DNA of 64,000 bases from Planctomycetota bacterium (lineage in GTDB: Bacteria; Planctomycetota; SZUA-567): NCBI GenBank assembly GCA_020060765.1, contig JAGUZQ010000060.1, positions 80,450 through 144,449 of the forward strand, in the 5' to 3' direction. Position 1 is the stretch's first letter; each line of letters begins with the position of its first letter. Both the position numbers and the translations under genes were made by a program. The notes below the pieces were generated by a model that saw only the letters and a program-made list of their open reading frames with translations, ran no database searches and had not been told where the DNA came from. This document shows positions 40,677 through 48,566 of the stretch, piece after piece.

Positions 40677-41564
40677 ATGTATCTGCAATACTGGGGAATG
40701 AACGCCCATCCGTTCGGACAGGGGCATGTCCCGAGTTTTTTCGTTCCCACCGAAGGCGCGGGGCTGGCGCTGACCAAGCTGCGCTACGTCCTCAGCGCGG
40801 AAGTCGGCGTAGCCGCCATTCACGGCATGGCTGGCGCGGGTAAAACTGAAATCGCGCGCGTGGCGCTGGCGGAACTGGAAAAAACGGGCTGGGTTACGGC
40901 GAGCGTAATCAATCCCTCCGGCGCTTCCGCCGACATGCTGGGTCTGACCGCGGCGCTGCTGGGCGCTACGGCTGGCGCGGGAATCTCGCCGCTGGAAAGG
41001 CTGGTCGCGCGGATCGTGGAACTTGGCGACAGCGGTAAACAGATCTGCCTGCTCGTCGACGATGTGCACACCATCGGCGACCTGGGCGTGTTGGAAGCGA
41101 TGCGGATGTTATTAAATCTAGAACGCCACGGGCGCAGGCTGCTCAATCTAGTACTCGCCGGACAGGAAGGCATGGCCGGAATTTTGGAAAAATGCAGCGC
41201 TTTCAACAGCCATGTGGCGCTTAACATCAGGCTGGAGCCGATGAGCCAGGACGAAACCAAGAAATACATTCTTTACCGCCTGAAGGTGGCTGGCTGCCGC
41301 CGGGGTATCTTCACCCGCTACGCGGCAGAGGCCATCTACCGTTTTTCGCACGGCCTGCCCCGCCATGTCAATCGGCTTTGCGAACTGTCGCTGGTAACCG
41401 GGTACGGCCTGCAGGCGCGCAAGGTGGCGCCGGAAATAGTTGAGATGGCGGCTGGTGATCTCAACCTCGCGCCGCAAGAAACCGCTTTGCCAGCCGCGCC
41501 CGCACCGACCGCCGCTGCGGCGGTTGAAACAGACGAAGCCGATGATATCATGGCGGCGGTCTGA
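40677..41564 (+). CDS. ExeA-like AAA ATPase linked to exopolysaccharide genes
   Basis: 295 residues. Starts MYLQYWGMNAHPFGQ, the usual opening of ExeA/GspA-type AAA ATPases. Walker A IHGMAGAGKTEIAR (about 49-61), Walker B QICLLVDDVHTIGDLG, sensor region LNLVLAGQEGM and the arginine-containing LPRHVNRLCELSLVTGYG near the C-terminus. The last 40 residues are alanine-rich. Such ATPases accompany exosortase/PEP-CTERM exopolysaccharide loci (putative secretion ATPase) as well as type II secretion. TAGGAGG gives a strong ribosome site. It is 46 bases after the CpsD-like gene and the last of the operon; a terminator follows. Confidence 0.85.
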   Translation: MYLQYWGMNAHPFGQGHVPSFFVPTEGAGLALTKLRYVLSAEVGVAAIHGMAGAGKTEIARVALAELEKTGWVTASVINPSGASADMLGLTAALLGATAGAGISPLERLVARIVELGDSGKQICLLVDDVHTIGDLGVLEAMRMLLNLERHGRRLLNLVLAGQEGMAGILEKCSAFNSHVALNIRLEPMSQDETKKYILYRLKVAGCRRGIFTRYAAEAIYRFSHGLPRHVNRLCELSLVTGYGLQARKVAPEIVEMAAGDLNLAPQETALPAAPAPTAAAAVETDEADDIMAAV

Positions 41565-41573
41565 GATAAAAAC

Positions 41574-41603
41574 AAAAGGCTCCGGCAAGCGCCGAGGCCT
41601 TTT
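41574..41603 (+). terminator. intrinsic terminator after the exopolysaccharide operon (also serves the HU gene)
   Basis: AAAAGGC...GCCTTTT with inner pairing CCGGC/GCCG and loop AAGC; T-tract on the plus strand, A-tract on the other side so that it also works in reverse for the convergent HU gene ending at 41651. Confidence 0.75.
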
Positions 41604-41650
41604 GCAATTCCAATACATCGTGGGTATTACGGGAAAAGCGGGAATAAACG

Positions 41651-41956
41651 CTACATCGCACCGCCGTCGGTCTGGGCGGAGGGATTGCAGATTTTATCTT
41701 CCATCATTTTTCCCGGCTTGAAGGTGACGACCTTGCGTTCAGGTACCATAACTTCCTGACCGGTACGGGGGTTGCGCGCCTTGCGCGGCTTGCGGACGCG
41801 GACTTCAAAGACGCCGAAATTACGCAACTCTAACCGTTGCTCGCTGGCGAGAACGTCTATAACTCCATCAAGAGTCATCTGGACGATGCGCTTGATGTCG
41901 GTCTGCCGCATATCCATTTCTTTCGCAATCCTCAGTACCATGTCGTTTTTCGTCAC
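41651..41956 (-). CDS. HU/IHF-family DNA-binding protein
   Basis: 101 residues from the GTG at 41956; AGGGGGGTAC is an excellent ribosome site, and the family sequence starts here (TKNDMVLRIAKEMDMRQ), not at the upstream ATG of the open frame. Bends and packages DNA as a dimer. The helical pair IKRIVQMTLDGVIDVL, the GVFEVRVRKPRKARNPRTGQ arm with its proline, and the VTFKPGKMM end are intact. The ten-residue tail after it (CNPSAQTDGGAM) is unusual. It has its own promoter and a folded leader. Confidence 0.93.
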   Translation of the reverse strand: MTKNDMVLRIAKEMDMRQTDIKRIVQMTLDGVIDVLASEQRLELRNFGVFEVRVRKPRKARNPRTGQEVMVPERKVVTFKPGKMMEDKICNPSAQTDGGAM

Positions 41957-41988
41957 GTTAAGTACCCCCCTATATCTCAGGCAACACC

Positions 41989-42092
41989 AAGTCGTAGCGG
42001 TTCTGTGCCACCGCTTGCAAACGACTTCGCTCTTCAGATAAAAGTTTTCTCCGCAGGCTCCGCCGACCATGATTCTCGCTTAGCAGTCGGCG
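41989..42092 (-). promoter_or_regulatory. structured 5' leader of the HU gene
   Basis: Two stem-loops between the promoter and the HU ribosome site. The one nearest the gene is AAGTCGT-AGCGGT (41989-42001) pairing with ACCGCT and ACGACTT (42010-42027), a 13-pair stem with one five-base bulge. The other is CGCCGAC/GTCGGCG (42061-42067, 42086-42092). The leader would be about 140 bases long. Autogenous control of HU through such a leader is possible; no known riboswitch consensus fits. Confidence 0.5.
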
Positions 42093-42103
42093 CACAAGAG
42101 TTT

Positions 42104-42131
42104 ATGTTAATTGGTGTTGCGTTTTAGTCAA
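42104..42131 (-). promoter_or_regulatory. promoter of the HU gene
   Basis: Read on the minus strand: TTGACT (42131-42126), 16-base spacer, TAACAT (42109-42104). Start of transcription is expected near 42097, ahead of the structured leader. Confidence 0.5.
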
Positions 42132-42177
42132 GCATATTTTTTCACGTAATCGGTAGAAATATTTTTCAGCAAACGCT

Positions 42178-43041
42178 TTATGTTGCGGAAGAACATTTCT
42201 CCCGCCTTTGCGGCGAAGAGAAAAATTTTTCCATCAACACGCCCAGACCACCCTCCGGCAGCGGCGGCACAACCAGATCGGCTTCCAGCTTTACCTTTTC
42301 ATCGCCGTTTTCAACCGCCACTCCCAACCCGGCTGCGTGGATCATGTCCAGGTCGTTCATGCCGTCGCCAACCGCAATCCACTTCTCCAGCGGAATCGAG
42401 TATTTGTCGGCAAGAACGCGCAAGGCATTTGCCTTGCTGGCGTTGAGGGGAAGGATTTCCACGAAGCGGCGGCTGCTGGTGACGATCCGTGCGACCTGGC
42501 CGAACTCTTTTGCCAGCGCCGCGTAAGTATCGTCAAGTTCGCCTTCCTCTACAATAGTCAGGAGTTTGGTGCGGGGCGGAATCCGCGCAAGTCCGTCCGG
42601 CGGGAGGGGATGAAGCTCAATCCCGAAATGCTCGGAATACCAGCGCGCGGAACGGTTCATGCCGGAAACGTACAACATGTCGTCGGCGTAAATATTAAGA
42701 TGAAAACCGGCCTGCTGACAGAACGCCAGCGCCTGTTCCGCCAAATCGTCGGGCAGAAACTGGTCGTAAATAGGAAGCTGTCCGGGCAGGGCAATGCGGG
42801 CGCCGTTGTAACTGACGATGTGGGTAAGGAGTTGGAGCTGTCGCCAGATATTATCAATCGCGGGCTGCATCCGGCCGGAAACCAGAAATACTGGCACGCC
42901 GCGCTGGGAGAGGTTTTTTACCTGTGAAACAACAAGCGGCTCCAGCTCTCCGGCGGCGTTAAGCAAAGTGCCGTCCAGATCAAGCGCCAGAGCCTCGTAT
43001 TGGTTACCTTCGGGCAAAGCCTGAAAGCCCGCGTTATTCAT
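42178..43041 (-). CDS. Cof-type HAD-superfamily phosphatase
   Basis: 287 residues. HAD motif I in LALDLDGTLLN (nucleophile D near 21), motif II in VFLVSGR (S), motif III lysine in the KANALRVLAD segment and motif IV GDGMNDLDMIHAAGLGVAVENG. The C2B-type cap between motifs II and III makes it a Cof/YidA-like enzyme, which dephosphorylates sugar phosphates or cofactors such as PLP or FMN. Its ATG overlaps the stop of the preceding 36-residue gene (ATGA), so the two are translationally coupled and share a promoter at 43183-43211. Confidence 0.92.
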   Translation of the reverse strand: MNNAGFQALPEGNQYEALALDLDGTLLNAAGELEPLVVSQVKNLSQRGVPVFLVSGRMQPAIDNIWRQLQLLTHIVSYNGARIALPGQLPIYDQFLPDDLAEQALAFCQQAGFHLNIYADDMLYVSGMNRSARWYSEHFGIELHPLPPDGLARIPPRTKLLTIVEEGELDDTYAALAKEFGQVARIVTSSRRFVEILPLNASKANALRVLADKYSIPLEKWIAVGDGMNDLDMIHAAGLGVAVENGDEKVKLEADLVVPPLPEGGLGVLMEKFFSSPQRREKCSSAT

Positions 43042-43148
43042 CCGCGGGCGGTTTTCTTGGCTACGTACAGACTGGTGCCTTTGCGCATCTTGCGCGGACG
43101 ACGCAGGTTACGCTGGATGCCGGAAGGCTTGTTGGCAGAATGAGCCAT
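43038..43148 (-). CDS. 36-residue basic protein, coupled to the HAD phosphatase
   Basis: Begins MAHSANKPSGIQRNLRRP and ends YVAKKTARG; 11 of 36 residues are Lys or Arg and there are no acidic residues. AGGAGAG lies six bases before the ATG, a consensus-like promoter sits about 35 bases ahead, and the stop overlaps the start of the HAD gene by four bases. These three signals make it very likely to be expressed. Size and charge resemble small ribosome-associated or nucleic-acid-binding proteins such as bTHX, but the sequence does not match one that I know. It differs from the chlamydial/verrucomicrobial small basic protein family as I remember it. Confidence 0.75.
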   Translation of the reverse strand: MAHSANKPSGIQRNLRRPRKMRKGTSLYVAKKTARG

Positions 43149-43182
43149 GATCTCTCCTAAATGAAAATTAACGAAACGTCAG

Positions 43183-43211
43183 ACAATAACTGACGGCAGG
43201 CGTTGTGTCAA
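43183..43211 (-). promoter_or_regulatory. promoter with embedded inverted repeat, for the small basic protein and HAD gene
   Basis: Minus strand: TTGACA (43211-43206), 17-base spacer, TATTGT (43188-43183). An inverted repeat CGTCAG-ACAATAA-CTGACG (43177-43195) has the -10 box in its loop, a typical place for an operator. Transcription should begin near 43176, about 28 bases before the ATG. Confidence 0.65.
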
Positions 43212-43330
43212 GCCTGTTCATGCGGATATTTAAAAAAAACGGGCAAGCTTATGAAAAGTGATAATCATTTGGAAGCACGAAACTCAAATACAAGGAGTGT
43301 GCTTAAAAAGTCAGCCGCCGCAATTAGCGG

Positions 43331-43360
43331 TTGCAAACCCGCGCGCCGGGGTGTTATAAT
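43331..43360 (+). promoter_or_regulatory. promoter of the glycosyltransferase gene
   Basis: TTGCAA (43331-43336), 18-base spacer, TATAAT (43355-43360); the ATG is 24 bases further, so the leader would be about 17 bases. Confidence 0.55.
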
Positions 43361-43383
43361 CAGGCTTGACCGGAAATAACATC

Positions 43384-44658
43384 ATGCGAATTATTCATAT
43401 CATGCCCGGAGCGGGAGGAATGTATTGCGGCGCCTGCCAGCGCGACGCGGGGCTGTTACGCGCCCTGATCGCCCGCGGGCACGAGGTGCAAATCGTTCCT
43501 CTGTATACTCCGTTCAAGCTTGACGACGAAACCGGCTTGCCGCTGGAAGAGCTGCATTTCGGCGCTATCAATATCTATCTGCAACAGATCAACCCCGCTC
43601 TGGGACTGCTGGCCGCTCCTCTGCGGAAAATTCTCGACTCTCCCCGGGTGATCAATACCGCCACTTCCCTGGTCAAAACCAATGACCCCGCCGAACTGGG
43701 AGCGCTGACCGTTTCCATGCTTTCCGGCACTGACGGCAAGCAGAAACGCGAAGTCGTGCGCCTGGTCGATTTCATCGCCCATCAGCCGCGCCCGGATTTC
43801 ATCAGCCTGTCCAATTCCCTGCTATCGGGACTGGCTCCCGCGTTGAAGGATCGGCTCGATTGCAAAATCGTCTGCTCCATGCAGGGAGAGGAAACCTTCA
43901 TCGAGCTGTTGCGGGAGCCGCACCGGGGCGACGCCAGGCGACAGATCAGGCGCAATGCCCGCTTCATCGACCTCGTGCTCGCGCAGGGCAAAAGCCACGC
44001 CGCGCGCGCGACCGAATTCCTCGCCGTGCCGCCGATCAGGATGCGCACGGTCTATCCCGGCATCGAACATGAACCGTACTCCCGCCTCTCCCCCCGCGTG
44101 CGGCAGCCCTTTACCATCGGGTATCTCTCCTCAATCAGCTATTACAAGGGGTTGGACACGCTGGTCGACGCTTTTGGCCTGCTGGTGCGGGAACAGCGCA
44201 GAGACGCGTTTCTAAGGGTGGGCGGCAGAATCCAGGACGAAAAATACTGGCAGATGGTTCTCGCCCAGGTAGGAAAACTGGGATTGTCCGATCGGTTCGA
44301 ATATGTGGGCGAACCCGACCTCGTCGGCAAGGTGGCGTTCCTGCAGGGGCTCAGTGTTTTCTGCCTGCCGACCAAGCTGTTTGAGACGCGGGGGCTGGCG
44401 GTGATGGAGGCGCTGGCTGCGCGCGTGCCAGTGGTGGTGCCGAGGCTGGGCTGTTTTCCCGAGCTGCTCGAAGCCGCGCCGGGCGGCATCATGTACCCGC
44501 CGGGAGACTGCGGCTATCTCGCCTCGACGCTGGAGGAAATCCTGGCCGGGGCAGATGAAGCCGACGCCATCGGCAAGGACGGCGCGGCCGGCATCGAACA
44601 GAATTTCACCGCCGCCCTGATGGCGGAACGCTTCGAGCAGGCGCTGGAAAGCTGCTGA
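43384..44658 (+). CDS. family 4 glycosyltransferase (GT-B fold)
   Basis: 424 residues from the ATG at 43384 (frame opens at a TTG six codons earlier). N-terminal Rossmann half opens IIHIMPGAGGMYCGACQRDAG, with the acceptor side up to about 230. The C-terminal half carries the GT4 donor-site motifs: TIGYLSSISYYKGLDTLVDAF, RFEYVGEPDLVGKVAFLQGLSVFCLPTKLFETRGLAVMEALAARVPVVVPRLGCFPELL (an EX7E-like pattern, with E in FETRGLAVMEA), and GGIMYPPGD. It transfers a sugar from a nucleotide donor to an unknown acceptor. It stands alone between divergent and convergent genes. No membrane segment; cytoplasmic face. Confidence 0.88.
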   Translation: MRIIHIMPGAGGMYCGACQRDAGLLRALIARGHEVQIVPLYTPFKLDDETGLPLEELHFGAINIYLQQINPALGLLAAPLRKILDSPRVINTATSLVKTNDPAELGALTVSMLSGTDGKQKREVVRLVDFIAHQPRPDFISLSNSLLSGLAPALKDRLDCKIVCSMQGEETFIELLREPHRGDARRQIRRNARFIDLVLAQGKSHAARATEFLAVPPIRMRTVYPGIEHEPYSRLSPRVRQPFTIGYLSSISYYKGLDTLVDAFGLLVREQRRDAFLRVGGRIQDEKYWQMVLAQVGKLGLSDRFEYVGEPDLVGKVAFLQGLSVFCLPTKLFETRGLAVMEALAARVPVVVPRLGCFPELLEAAPGGIMYPPGDCGYLASTLEEILAGADEADAIGKDGAAGIEQNFTAALMAERFEQALESC

Positions 44659-44724
44659 ATTCCAGGTTGAGGCCTGTTCCCGAACTTGGATATCACGCAA
44701 ACAGGTCAAGCCGATCCATCGCGA

Positions 44725-46980
44725 TTACTCAACAATATACACCTGCGCCGCGCCGCCAGGCAGGAAGAGCTTGCCGCTATCAACACTCTTTTCGCCAGTT
44801 AGATCGCGGAAAGTTTTACCATCATGATTGCAAAGCACTACTTCGCGGTCGCTTTTACCGAAGTTGGCGACAAACAGGCAGGCCTTGCCGTTGGCGTCGG
44901 TCAGTTCGATTCCGCGGCACAAGGAAATGTTTTCACCTAACATGTCTATCTGCCGGACGGTTTGCGCCTGCTGCCGCGTTTTCTCCGCCGTCGCGCCGGA
45001 AAGGATCAGGCAGGCGTTATCCAGCAGCGTCTCCCCGCTCCAGACATCCCACAAGCCCTCGCGGCAACCGTAGCAGAGTGAGTCGGCGTAGATGCTGTTC
45101 AGTCCCAGTTCCCGCGCGCCCTGGCGGTATATGCTCCAACCTTCAGCGCCGTATACGCCGACAAAACCGAGGCGGTCGTCCACGTTTACCCAGTGCGAGG
45201 AGAGGGGGATAATTTCCGTTTTTCCGGTTTCCTCCGAGAGTACAGACAGCTCGCCGGTTTCGGAAAAATACTTGCGGCGAAAACCGTTAAACAAGTCGCT
45301 CGGTATTTCGTATTTTACGCCGCGAATCCGGCGCAGGTAGATGCGCTTGGGGTGATCGGTCGGTGTTTCCTCGAAATCGTCGCGCCCGCCGGGAAAAACC
45401 CGCGGCGATGCCGCTGTCGCCAGTTCGATTCGCGCCAGGGTTCGTCCGTCGGGCAGGGCGGCGACGGCGAGGTGATGGACGGCGGCGAGATCGCTTTTCC
45501 AGCCTTCCGGGATGTATGAATCGACACCTTCGCGAATCAGGCCGGTGGTAACGAAGCCGCCGTCGAATTCGGCGAGTTGGCGTACCTCGGTTTCTCTTGC
45601 CCCTTGGCTGCCCTGTGCCGTGATTTCCCCGGCGCAGTTGTTGGTCCATTCCGCCAGATGCCCGTCGTCGGGGGGCAGGCACAAACCTTGGACACGACCG
45701 CTTGCCGCCCGCCAGGACCAGCTTGCGAACCGACTTGGGCAGCGGTGAAAAACCGCCCCGTGCTCCGGCTCGCTCCAGCCGCCATCGACCGAGAGTTCAC
45801 ATTTTTCGTTCGCCGCGATTTCCGGCAGGGGAAAGTGCGCCTGCCAATCGGCCAACATGGACAAGACTGCCGCCTTGTCAGATTCCAGGCGGGTGTAATA
45901 GTATTCGCTCGTTTCGCGCAATTTCACACAGCGTCGGGACAGGTAGCTTCCGTCGCCGTTGTAGTCCTGTTCCGTAGTTATCAGATTAAGCGCGGCGCCA
46001 AGCAATTGTCTTGCGTGCGGATCGCGCCAGTATTCGGCGGCGAGATAGAGCGTCGGCAACAGGTAATCCTGGCAGTAGCAGTAACGCACGCGGGAGTCGC
46101 CGCCGATCCGGAGCAGCCTGCCGTTGCCGAAAATCAGCCGCCGCACCAGCAGCCATAAATCGTGCGCGTGATGGTACAGCGACTCCGGGGCGGCGAGGCC
46201 GCGTTTCCGGCAGGAATAATGCAGCATGGCGATATTGCTCAGACAGATCACCATGTAGCCGACGTTCAGGTAACCGTGGTGGTCGAGCGCGTAGTTGGGA
46301 AAAAAGTTCGCGCCGACGTAACGCTCCCGTACCGGCTTGCCCGCGATGACGGTTCCGTCGTTCGCGTCGGCGGGAACGGAAATTCCGTTGATGAGAAACC
46401 GGTGCGCTTCCTCCAGCCACGCCGCCGCGTGCGCATGGGTCGGCAGCATTTCCGCCGCGCGCGCGAGGATCGCGCCGTTCCAGATATTCGATTCCGGATG
46501 GTTGTGATCGCGCGCCCACAATCCGGCAGATACTCCCTTCACACTGTCGCGCTCGTAGCCGTCCAGCAGCCAGTCGGCCTCGCTCTCCAGCATGCGCAGG
46601 AATGCGGCACGATCGTTTTCCTCCAGCCAGGGTGAAAGGGCTTCGTAGCCGTGCATCATGCGTTCGATGCCGAGTCCCGAGATCCAGGTGTGCCCCCATT
46701 TCGTGCCGTCGGTGCAGTAGCTTTCGCCGACCAGGTGACTGGCCAGGCTGAAGCGCAGGCTGGCCAGTGCCCGCTCCCGCGCCGGTTCGGACGAAGCCGC
46801 CAGGATCGCCATCGCGCCCAGATATTTCTGGTTGGTCTGCACCCCCCAGTTGTTGTAGCCGGTGCCGAAACAGCACAGTTCCGGTTTTCCCGGAATAGGG
46901 CAAACGTAACGCTCCGAGAATTCGAACCAGAACGCCAGTGATTTTGTGGCTGCAGTCACGTTATGGTTTTCTGTCGACAT
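44725..46980 (-). CDS. large cytoplasmic alpha/alpha-toroid protein, possibly polysaccharide lyase-like
   Basis: 751 residues, no signal peptide. The first 400 residues are helical, with aromatic and His/Asn/Trp-rich loops like the (alpha/alpha)6 toroids of glycosidases and heparinase-type lyases (GTGYNNWGVQTNQKYLGAMAIL; DGTKWGHTWISGLGIERMMHGYEAL; WARDHNHPESNIWNGAILARAAEML; YALDHHGYLNVGYMVICLSN). The remaining 350 are beta-rich (QGLCLPPDDGHLAEWTNN; GIELTDANGKACLFVANFGKSDREVVLCNHDG), like the beta-sandwich of such lyases. Probably acts on an imported uronic-acid or glycan oligomer; no catalytic residues can be assigned with certainty. A stand-alone gene; upstream is nadC. Confidence 0.6.
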   Translation of the reverse strand: MSTENHNVTAATKSLAFWFEFSERYVCPIPGKPELCCFGTGYNNWGVQTNQKYLGAMAILAASSEPARERALASLRFSLASHLVGESYCTDGTKWGHTWISGLGIERMMHGYEALSPWLEENDRAAFLRMLESEADWLLDGYERDSVKGVSAGLWARDHNHPESNIWNGAILARAAEMLPTHAHAAAWLEEAHRFLINGISVPADANDGTVIAGKPVRERYVGANFFPNYALDHHGYLNVGYMVICLSNIAMLHYSCRKRGLAAPESLYHHAHDLWLLVRRLIFGNGRLLRIGGDSRVRYCYCQDYLLPTLYLAAEYWRDPHARQLLGAALNLITTEQDYNGDGSYLSRRCVKLRETSEYYYTRLESDKAAVLSMLADWQAHFPLPEIAANEKCELSVDGGWSEPEHGAVFHRCPSRFASWSWRAASGRVQGLCLPPDDGHLAEWTNNCAGEITAQGSQGARETEVRQLAEFDGGFVTTGLIREGVDSYIPEGWKSDLAAVHHLAVAALPDGRTLARIELATAASPRVFPGGRDDFEETPTDHPKRIYLRRIRGVKYEIPSDLFNGFRRKYFSETGELSVLSEETGKTEIIPLSSHWVNVDDRLGFVGVYGAEGWSIYRQGARELGLNSIYADSLCYGCREGLWDVWSGETLLDNACLILSGATAEKTRQQAQTVRQIDMLGENISLCRGIELTDANGKACLFVANFGKSDREVVLCNHDGKTFRDLTGEKSVDSGKLFLPGGAAQVYIVE

Positions 46981-47043
46981 CTGGCTCTCCCGGTTATAGT
47001 CATTAAAAAAACATAGATATGCAGGAAACGCAGGTCGCGCCTC

Positions 47044-47913
47044 TCAGGCGAAATCCAGGCCAATGTCCAGGGCGACGGCGCTGTGGGTGAGGGCGCCGAC
47101 AGAGATGCGGTCGACGCCGGTTTCGGCGATGCCGCGCACGGTCTTGAGCGACACTCCCCCGGAAGCTTCCAGCAGCGGGCGACGCAGGTCGCGGCTGGCG
47201 CTGAAGTCGTGCGTCAATTTAACCGCGTCTTCCAGCGCTCCCAGGCTCATGTTGTCCAGCAGCACCATATCCGGCTCCGCTTCCAGCGCGTCGGAAAGCT
47301 GGTCGAGAGTGTCGACTTCAAGCATGATTTTCAGGCTGGATTTTTCCCGCGCGCGCCTGACCGCATCGGCTACTGACCCCTTCGGCTCGGTCAGCGCCAG
47401 GTGGTTGTCCTTAATCAATATCATGTCGTACAGCCCGGCGCGGTGGTTTTCGCCGCCGCCCACGAATACCGCCAGCCGGTCGAAGGCGCGTTGTCCAGGC
47501 ATGGTCTTGCGGGTGTCCATGATTTTAACGCCGGTACCCTCCACCGCGTCGACGAAGGAGCGGGTCAGGGTAGCCACCCCGCACATGCGCTGGAGCAGGT
47601 TCAGCGATAGCCGTTCGCCGGTGAGAATCGCCCGCGCAGACCCCGTGATAGTTGCCAGCTTGCGCCCCGGTTCGATGCACTCGCCCTCGCGCGCGAGAGC
47701 GGTAATTTTCACATCGGAACAGAATCGCTGGAAAAAATGCGTCAGCACCTTTTCTCCGGCAAAGACGCCGCCCTGCCGCGCGACATAATGCCCGGTCGCG
47801 GTTTTTCCGGCTGGGACGAGAAGGTCGGTAGTCACGTCACCGTCGCCGACGTCTTCCTCGATGGCGAGATCCAGCAGCGCGTCTATCATTTCCGGCAGCG
47901 AACGGGCAGGCAT
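47044..47913 (-). CDS. nadC: nicotinate-nucleotide pyrophosphorylase (carboxylating)
   Basis: 289 residues. Quinolinate phosphoribosyltransferase, making nicotinate mononucleotide from quinolinate and PRPP in NAD synthesis. Typical elements are EEDVGDGDVTTDLLVP, GERLSLNLLQRMCGVATLT, MDTRKTMPGQRAFDR (T-to-M variant of DTRKTTPG), GGGENHRAGLYDMILIKDNH, MLEVDTLDQ, VLLDNMS, and LEASGGVSLKTVRGIAETGVDRISVGALTHS. Full length. The bases around the start contain a repeated TTTATCATAGGAG unit, and a possible leader ORF ends within the ribosome site (AGGAGAATCTC). No nadA or nadB in the window. Confidence 0.96.
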   Translation of the reverse strand: MPARSLPEMIDALLDLAIEEDVGDGDVTTDLLVPAGKTATGHYVARQGGVFAGEKVLTHFFQRFCSDVKITALAREGECIEPGRKLATITGSARAILTGERLSLNLLQRMCGVATLTRSFVDAVEGTGVKIMDTRKTMPGQRAFDRLAVFVGGGENHRAGLYDMILIKDNHLALTEPKGSVADAVRRAREKSSLKIMLEVDTLDQLSDALEAEPDMVLLDNMSLGALEDAVKLTHDFSASRDLRRPLLEASGGVSLKTVRGIAETGVDRISVGALTHSAVALDIGLDFA

Positions 47914-47919
47914 GAGATT

Positions 47920-48034
47920 CTCCTATGATAAAGTGCAACCGGAAATCCGCGAACGAAGGGAGCGCAAACAGTGTAATGCTCCGAGATCGCTTGCGGGAAA
48001 TGGCAGTGGCAACATGCCACCTCCTATGATAAAG
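47920..48034 (-). repeat. 14-base direct repeat containing a ribosome site, before nadC
   Basis: On the minus strand CTTTATCATAGGAG occurs exactly at 48034-48021 and again at 47933-47920, 101 bases apart. The second copy provides the nadC ribosome site; the first provides that of the small ORF upstream. Confidence 0.6.
47923..48015 (-). CDS. possible 30-residue leader peptide ahead of nadC
   Basis: ATG preceded by AGGAGGTGGC, a very strong ribosome site; reads MLPLPFPASDLGALH... and ends ISGCTLS, with its TAG lying inside the nadC ribosome site. Leu, Pro, Ser and Arg dominate. The position suggests translational coupling or attenuation. It could equally be chance after duplication of the ribosome-site segment. 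No family is recognised. Confidence 0.35.
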   Translation of the reverse strand: MLPLPFPASDLGALHCLRSLRSRISGCTLS

Positions 48035-48080
48035 CCGCCTGTATTTTAATCCGATTGCGCGGCGGCGAAAAGCCGAAAAA

Positions 48081-48566
48081 TTATTCTGTCCGTTCGAAGC
48101 GGCTTTTTTCGACATTTTTCACGGTATGGGTGGGATCGAAAATCTCGCCGTTCATCACGAGATAAATCCCGTGGGGCAGAATCTGCGCCGCCATGATCGC
48201 GCAGCCGATGTTGAACACCGCGTCGCTGGAACGGAATTTCGCGGGCTGCATCGAACCGGTGATGACAATGGTCTTGCCCGGAATATCCTTCAGCAGGCGT
48301 CCGGTCACGGGCATGGTATCGGTGCCGTGGGTGATGACGATTTTTTCGTTGGGGTCGGAGGCGACACGGGCGTGCAGGAGTTTGCGGTCTTCGTCGGTTA
48401 TCTGCAGGCTGTCCTTTTTCAGCAGCGACTCGCAGTCGTATTCGAGGGTGACGTTGGCCTCCTTCAATATCTCGACGATTTTGGGATCGCCGACCTGGTA
48501 ATCGTTCTTCTGATCGAAATAATCCTTGTCGATGGTGCCGCCGACGGCAAACAATTTTATGAACAT
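48081..48566 (-). CDS. short asparaginase-like protein (N-terminal domain only)
   Basis: 161 residues, half the usual asparaginase (about 330). The catalytic threonine motif VGGTIDKDYF (T near 11) and the second active-site motif ITHGTDTMPVTGRLL, with ITGSMQPAKFRSSDAVFNIG, are both intact. The C-terminal domain is absent and the gene ends cleanly, so it belongs to the single-domain asparaginase-like group rather than being a fragment. The substrate may be asparagine or another amide. It lies between the DMT transporter and nadC on the same strand, with gaps of 117 and 167 bases. Confidence 0.85.
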   Translation of the reverse strand: MFIKLFAVGGTIDKDYFDQKNDYQVGDPKIVEILKEANVTLEYDCESLLKKDSLQITDEDRKLLHARVASDPNEKIVITHGTDTMPVTGRLLKDIPGKTIVITGSMQPAKFRSSDAVFNIGCAIMAAQILPHGIYLVMNGEIFDPTHTVKNVEKSRFERTE

